Positions 15,881 to 18,651 of a stretch of 18,651 bases of DNA are shown here, in pieces. How positions within the stretch are numbered: the first letter of the stretch is position 1; the number at the start of each line of letters is the position of its first letter. The notes beneath the pieces are model-generated. The model made no database searches and had not been told where the DNA came from. It was given only the letters and a program-made list of their open reading frames with translations. The position numbers and the translations under genes are program-made. Source of the stretch: Prevotellaceae bacterium UBA3646 (GTDB lineage Bacteria > Bacteroidota > Bacteroidia > Bacteroidales > Bacteroidaceae); contig DFKL01000088.1 in NCBI GenBank assembly GCA_002373535.1, positions 1-18,651 on the forward strand, written 5' to 3'.

Positions 15881-16786
15881 TCAGGTCAGTAATGTCCTAA
15901 GCTTGCGTGCAAACAAGTTGTTTATCGTATGTCCTGGTTTTGTCGCTACGACGTGTCCCTTGATGGGCATTCCTACCAAGGACAGGTCTCCTATCAGGTC
16001 GAGTAGCTTATGCCGTGCAGGCTCGTTCTCCCAGACTAGGGGCTTGTACTGCATATAGCCCAGTTCCGTGGCATCGTAGTGTCCTGTGCCTGTCAGCCTG
16101 CACAACTTGTCCATGTTCTCCTGTGATGTCTCGGTCTCATATATCACGATTGCATTCTCCAGGTCGCCTCCCTTGATGAGTCCAAGCTCCAGCAGAGGCT
16201 CTATGTCCCGTACAAAGACAAATGTGCGTGCACTGCCTATTTCGCGTGCAAAGTCTTTCATGTTGCTCAGGCTGGCAGTCTGCATCGGCAGTAACTCGCT
16301 GTTGAAGTCGATGGTGACCGTGAGACGGAAGTCCTTTGCCGGCAGGATAGATACGGCGGAACCGGTCTCTTCGTCGCGCACTTCCAATGGAACTTTGACC
16401 TCAAGGCACTTCTTTTCCATGTCCTGTTCCGTCAGGCCTACCTTGCGCAGGTTGGTGACATATGGTTCTGCGCTACCGTCCAGAATCGGGAATTCCGGAC
16501 CGTCGACCTCAATCAATACATTGTCAGCACCGGCAGCATACAATGCGCTCAGCGCATGTTCCACGGTGCTGCAGCGAAAACTCTCGTTTCCTAATACGGT
16601 TCCGCGGGTAGTGTCAATTACGTTTTCGGCCGTTGCATCCAATACGGGCCTCCCGTCCAGGTCTGTACGGCAGATCTTATAGCCGTGTCCGGCCGGGGCA
16701 GGAAGGAATGTAACGGTCATCTCCAATCCGGTGTGCAGACCTTTCCCGTGGAGCGAGAACCCCTTTGACAGTGTCAGTTGTTTCAT
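15881..16786 (-). CDS. lpxC: UDP-3-O-acyl-N-acetylglucosamine deacetylase, stand-alone form
   Basis: 301 aa, the committed zinc-dependent step of lipid A synthesis. STVEH supplies E76 (catalytic) and H77 (zinc). RHKLLDLIGD supplies the other zinc ligands, H259 and D263. TKPGH carries H286, matching the conserved late histidine. DGSAEPYV and FVRDIEPLLELGLIKGG are further family signatures. The length equals a single LpxC domain. In most Bacteroidales I know of, LpxC continues into a FabZ dehydratase domain of about 150 residues. Here the frame ends in TGA after FARKLRTLLT, and the 44 bp to lpxA cannot hold it. An in-frame open stretch of 15 codons follows the stop but does not resemble FabZ. 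It starts 33 bp after lpxD with no evident Shine-Dalgarno site. Confidence 0.96.
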   Translation of the reverse strand: MKQLTLSKGFSLHGKGLHTGLEMTVTFLPAPAGHGYKICRTDLDGRPVLDATAENVIDTTRGTVLGNESFRCSTVEHALSALYAAGADNVLIEVDGPEFPILDGSAEPYVTNLRKVGLTEQDMEKKCLEVKVPLEVRDEETGSAVSILPAKDFRLTVTIDFNSELLPMQTASLSNMKDFAREIGSARTFVFVRDIEPLLELGLIKGGDLENAIVIYETETSQENMDKLCRLTGTGHYDATELGYMQYKPLVWENEPARHKLLDLIGDLSLVGMPIKGHVVATKPGHTINNLFARKLRTLLT

Positions 16787-16819
16787 CTGTGTTTGCTGTT
16801 TCTGCCAGATATTTAGATA

Positions 16820-17902
16820 TCAGTCATGCTGTTTCTTCAGTTCTTTCAACTCCTTTTTCAAGGAGTCGATTTCCTTTTTCATATTGTTGAATTCGTTCCA
16901 TATCTCAGGCAGCTGCTTGATTACGGCCTGAGCCTTCCACCACCTGCGTGGTTCTATTGCAGGAGAGCCCATCAGTTGCAGTCCTGGCTTCTTTACCGTG
17001 TTGGGAATGCCGGATTGTGCACCGGCCATGGTGTTGTCGGCAATAGTACACTGCCCGGCTATGCCTACCTGACCGCCAAACATACACCATTCACCAACCT
17101 TGGTAGTCCCGGCAATACCTACCTGTGCAGACATCACTGTGTGAGCACCTATTTCGTTGTTGTGGCCAATCTGTACGAGGTTGTCCAGCTTGACATCCTG
17201 GCCAATCACCGTAGCCCCCATCATTGCACGGTCGATACAGGTGTTGGCACCTATTTCCACATCGTCCTCGACTACGACCGTTCCAATCTGTGGAATTTTG
17301 TCATATCCGGTCTTGTCTGCGTTTGGCTGGAAACCGAATCCGTCTGCTCCGATTACGCAACCGGCATGCAGTATGCAGCGTTCCCCGATCTTGCAGTCAT
17401 GGTATACGACGGCATTGCTGTATATTTCAGTGCCTTTACCCACCTTTGTATTGCTGCCGACAGTCACGTGCGGGTGCAGGATACATCCGTCTCCGATTTC
17501 GACACCCTCGGCAATGGCCGCAAATGGACCTATATAGCAATCCTTCCCGATTTTTGCCGTCGGGTCGATAAAAGCCAGGTCGCTTATACCCTTGCGTCTT
17601 GGTTTCATGCTCTCGTATGCCTGCATCAGTTTTGCAACAGCCAGGCGGGCATCTGCCACCTGGATCAATGTGGTCTGGATCTCCTGCTTAGGCACGAAGT
17701 CGTTATTTACCAGGACTATACTGCTCTGTGTTATGTATATATAATCCTCGTATTTGTCGTTGTATAGGAAACTGATGCATCCTGGGCGGCCTTCCTCTAT
17801 CTTGGCGAAATTATCAACCTTTGTCTCTGGATTGCCCACGATCGTGCCTCCGACGAGGCCTGCTATCATTCTTGCACTGAATTCCATTGGTTTTGCGTTC
17901 AT
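16820..17902 (-). CDS. lpxD: UDP-3-O-(3-hydroxyacyl)glucosamine N-acyltransferase
   Basis: 360 aa, the third step of lipid A synthesis, adding the N-linked hydroxyacyl chain. The N-terminal nucleotide-binding domain (to about 100) is followed by hexapeptide beta-helix repeats (about 112-300) with GADGFGFQP at 185-193 and QIGHNNEIG, where H247 matches the catalytic histidine H239 of E. coli. The C-terminus is helical: RRWWKAQAVIKQLPE, then a short Lys/Glu coiled coil at 341-357. The ATG at 17902 overlaps the pyrF stop in ATGA, pointing to translational coupling. A second in-frame ATG at residue 6 (MEFSARMIAG) fits the usual Bacteroidales N-terminus, so five residues may be excess. Confidence 0.97.
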   Translation of the reverse strand: MNAKPMEFSARMIAGLVGGTIVGNPETKVDNFAKIEEGRPGCISFLYNDKYEDYIYITQSSIVLVNNDFVPKQEIQTTLIQVADARLAVAKLMQAYESMKPRRKGISDLAFIDPTAKIGKDCYIGPFAAIAEGVEIGDGCILHPHVTVGSNTKVGKGTEIYSNAVVYHDCKIGERCILHAGCVIGADGFGFQPNADKTGYDKIPQIGTVVVEDDVEIGANTCIDRAMMGATVIGQDVKLDNLVQIGHNNEIGAHTVMSAQVGIAGTTKVGEWCMFGGQVGIAGQCTIADNTMAGAQSGIPNTVKKPGLQLMGSPAIEPRRWWKAQAVIKQLPEIWNEFNNMKKEIDSLKKELKELKKQHD

Positions 17903-18651
17903 TTGTCGTTACATGCGAATCTTGCCAATTCGTCAGCCATCTGCTTCTGCATCTCCCTGGCCTTTTCTCCGGCAGCAGCTGCAAAATGCTCTGTGTCGTC
18001 TGCATATATGATGGAACGGCTGTTGTTCACTATCAGGCAACATTCATTGGTCATACCATATTTGCATACCTCTTCGAGACTGCCTCCCTGGGCGCCGATG
18101 CCGGGTACCAGCAGAAAATGTCTGGGTACTATTTTCCTGATTTTCTCGAAAGCCTTGCCTTGGGTAGCACCCACTACATACATCATTTTCTCCTTGTCGG
18201 CCCACTCCTGGCTCTTGCGCAGGACGCGCTCGTACATAGGCATCACTTCTGTGTCAGGCCCCTCGCCTTCAGTATCTCGTGTCCGCAGAAGCTGGAAGTC
18301 ATGGTTGCCCTTGTTGCTCGTCAATGCCAGCAAGATCACCCAATGCCTCTTTCCTTCGTCTGCTTCCGTCAGGAATGGCGTTACGCTGTCCTCTCCCATA
18401 TATGGCGCTACGGTCACTGCATCAAGATTATACTCGTCGAAGAATGTGCGGGCATACATGGCACTTGTGTTACCGATGTCGCCACGTTTGGCATCTGCAA
18501 TTATAAACTGGTCGGGATAGTGTTCCTGTATATACCTGACCGTCTTTTCGAAAGCAATGATACCCTTTACGCCTGATGCCTCATAGAATGCCAGGTTGGG
18601 TTTGTACGCGATACAATATTGTGCCGTTGCATCGATGATGGCCTTGTTGAA
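17899..18651 (-). CDS. pyrF: Orotidine 5'-phosphate decarboxylase, 5' end outside the window
   Basis: 250 residues and a stop are visible; the frame is open to the window edge, so the start is missing (by family length, probably a few tens of residues). It makes UMP from OMP, the last step of de novo pyrimidine synthesis. DAKRGDIGNTS (DAKRGD at 18478-18495) contains the Asp-Lys-Asp catalytic array. YCIAYKPNLAFYE before it, and VPGIGAQGGSLEE and NNSRSIIYA near the end, are substrate- and phosphate-binding segments. The longer type with this spacing is the one seen in Bacteroidetes. An internal ATG at 18459 could start a shorter frame but would drop the catalytic motif, so it is not the gene start. 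The stop overlaps the lpxD start by four bases. Confidence 0.95.
   Translation of the reverse strand, partial: FNKAIIDATAQYCIAYKPNLAFYEASGVKGIIAFEKTVRYIQEHYPDQFIIADAKRGDIGNTSAMYARTFFDEYNLDAVTVAPYMGEDSVTPFLTEADEGKRHWVILLALTSNKGNHDFQLLRTRDTEGEGPDTEVMPMYERVLRKSQEWADKEKMMYVVGATQGKAFEKIRKIVPRHFLLVPGIGAQGGSLEEVCKYGMTNECCLIVNNSRSIIYADDTEHFAAAAGEKAREMQKQMADELARFACNDK

Noticed and set aside
17899..18459. Shorter pyrF beginning at the internal ATG at 18459
   Set aside because: The frame stays open to the window edge and the upstream part encodes the catalytic DAKRGDIGNTS motif, so this ATG is internal.
1..18651. CRISPR array, tRNA or rRNA gene, insertion sequence
   Set aside because: Reading both strands I saw no regularly spaced repeats, no cloverleaf or rRNA-like segment and no transposase or terminal repeats. 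Nearly all sequence outside 11084-11669 is accounted for by coding genes.

Overview
All recognisable genes in this window lie on the minus strand, in two consecutive transcription units. The organism is almost certainly a Gram-negative member of the Bacteroidales, probably on the Bacteroides/Prevotella side. Reasons: a SusC/SusD outer-membrane pair; lipoproteins with acidic residues right after the lipidated cysteine; a TAnnTTTG-type promoter; mostly absent Shine-Dalgarno sites; and the Bacteroidales-style cluster pyrF-lpxD-lpxC-lpxA-miaA. I cannot name the species.

Right part (18651 down to 11670): a compact housekeeping operon read right to left. It holds pyrF (5' end outside the window), lpxD, lpxC, lpxA, miaA and a class A penicillin-binding protein. 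pyrF/lpxD overlap by four bases, lpxA/miaA by one, and miaA/PBP are 7 bp apart. It joins pyrimidine synthesis, the early steps of lipid A, tRNA modification and peptidoglycan synthesis. The LpxC here is a stand-alone deacetylase. As far as I know, most Bacteroidales make LpxC fused to a FabZ dehydratase, and only 44 bp separate this lpxC from lpxA, so the dehydratase half is not here.

Middle (11669 down to 11084): a 586-bp gap with no supported protein gene of normal size. It holds a perfect 9-bp hairpin just after the PBP stop codon (possible terminator), a good Bacteroidetes promoter for the left unit, and inverted repeats over the start site and the -33/-7 elements.

Left part (11083 down to beyond base 1): a four-gene unit in the order FAS1 lipoprotein (1082 aa), SusC-like TonB-dependent transporter (1203 aa), SusD-like lipoprotein (689 aa), second FAS1 lipoprotein (at least 704 aa, cut by the window edge). 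Gaps are 11, 12 and 17 bp. The likely arrangement is a SusCD import complex on the cell surface with two large fasciclin-fold lipoproteins as partners. No glycoside hydrolase, lyase, sulfatase, peptidase or regulator is present in the window, so the substrate is unknown. Points of interest: the SusCD genes are flanked by FAS1 genes with a FAS1 gene leading the unit, the first protein has four FAS1-like units, and the SusD carries an inserted coiled coil of about 75 residues.
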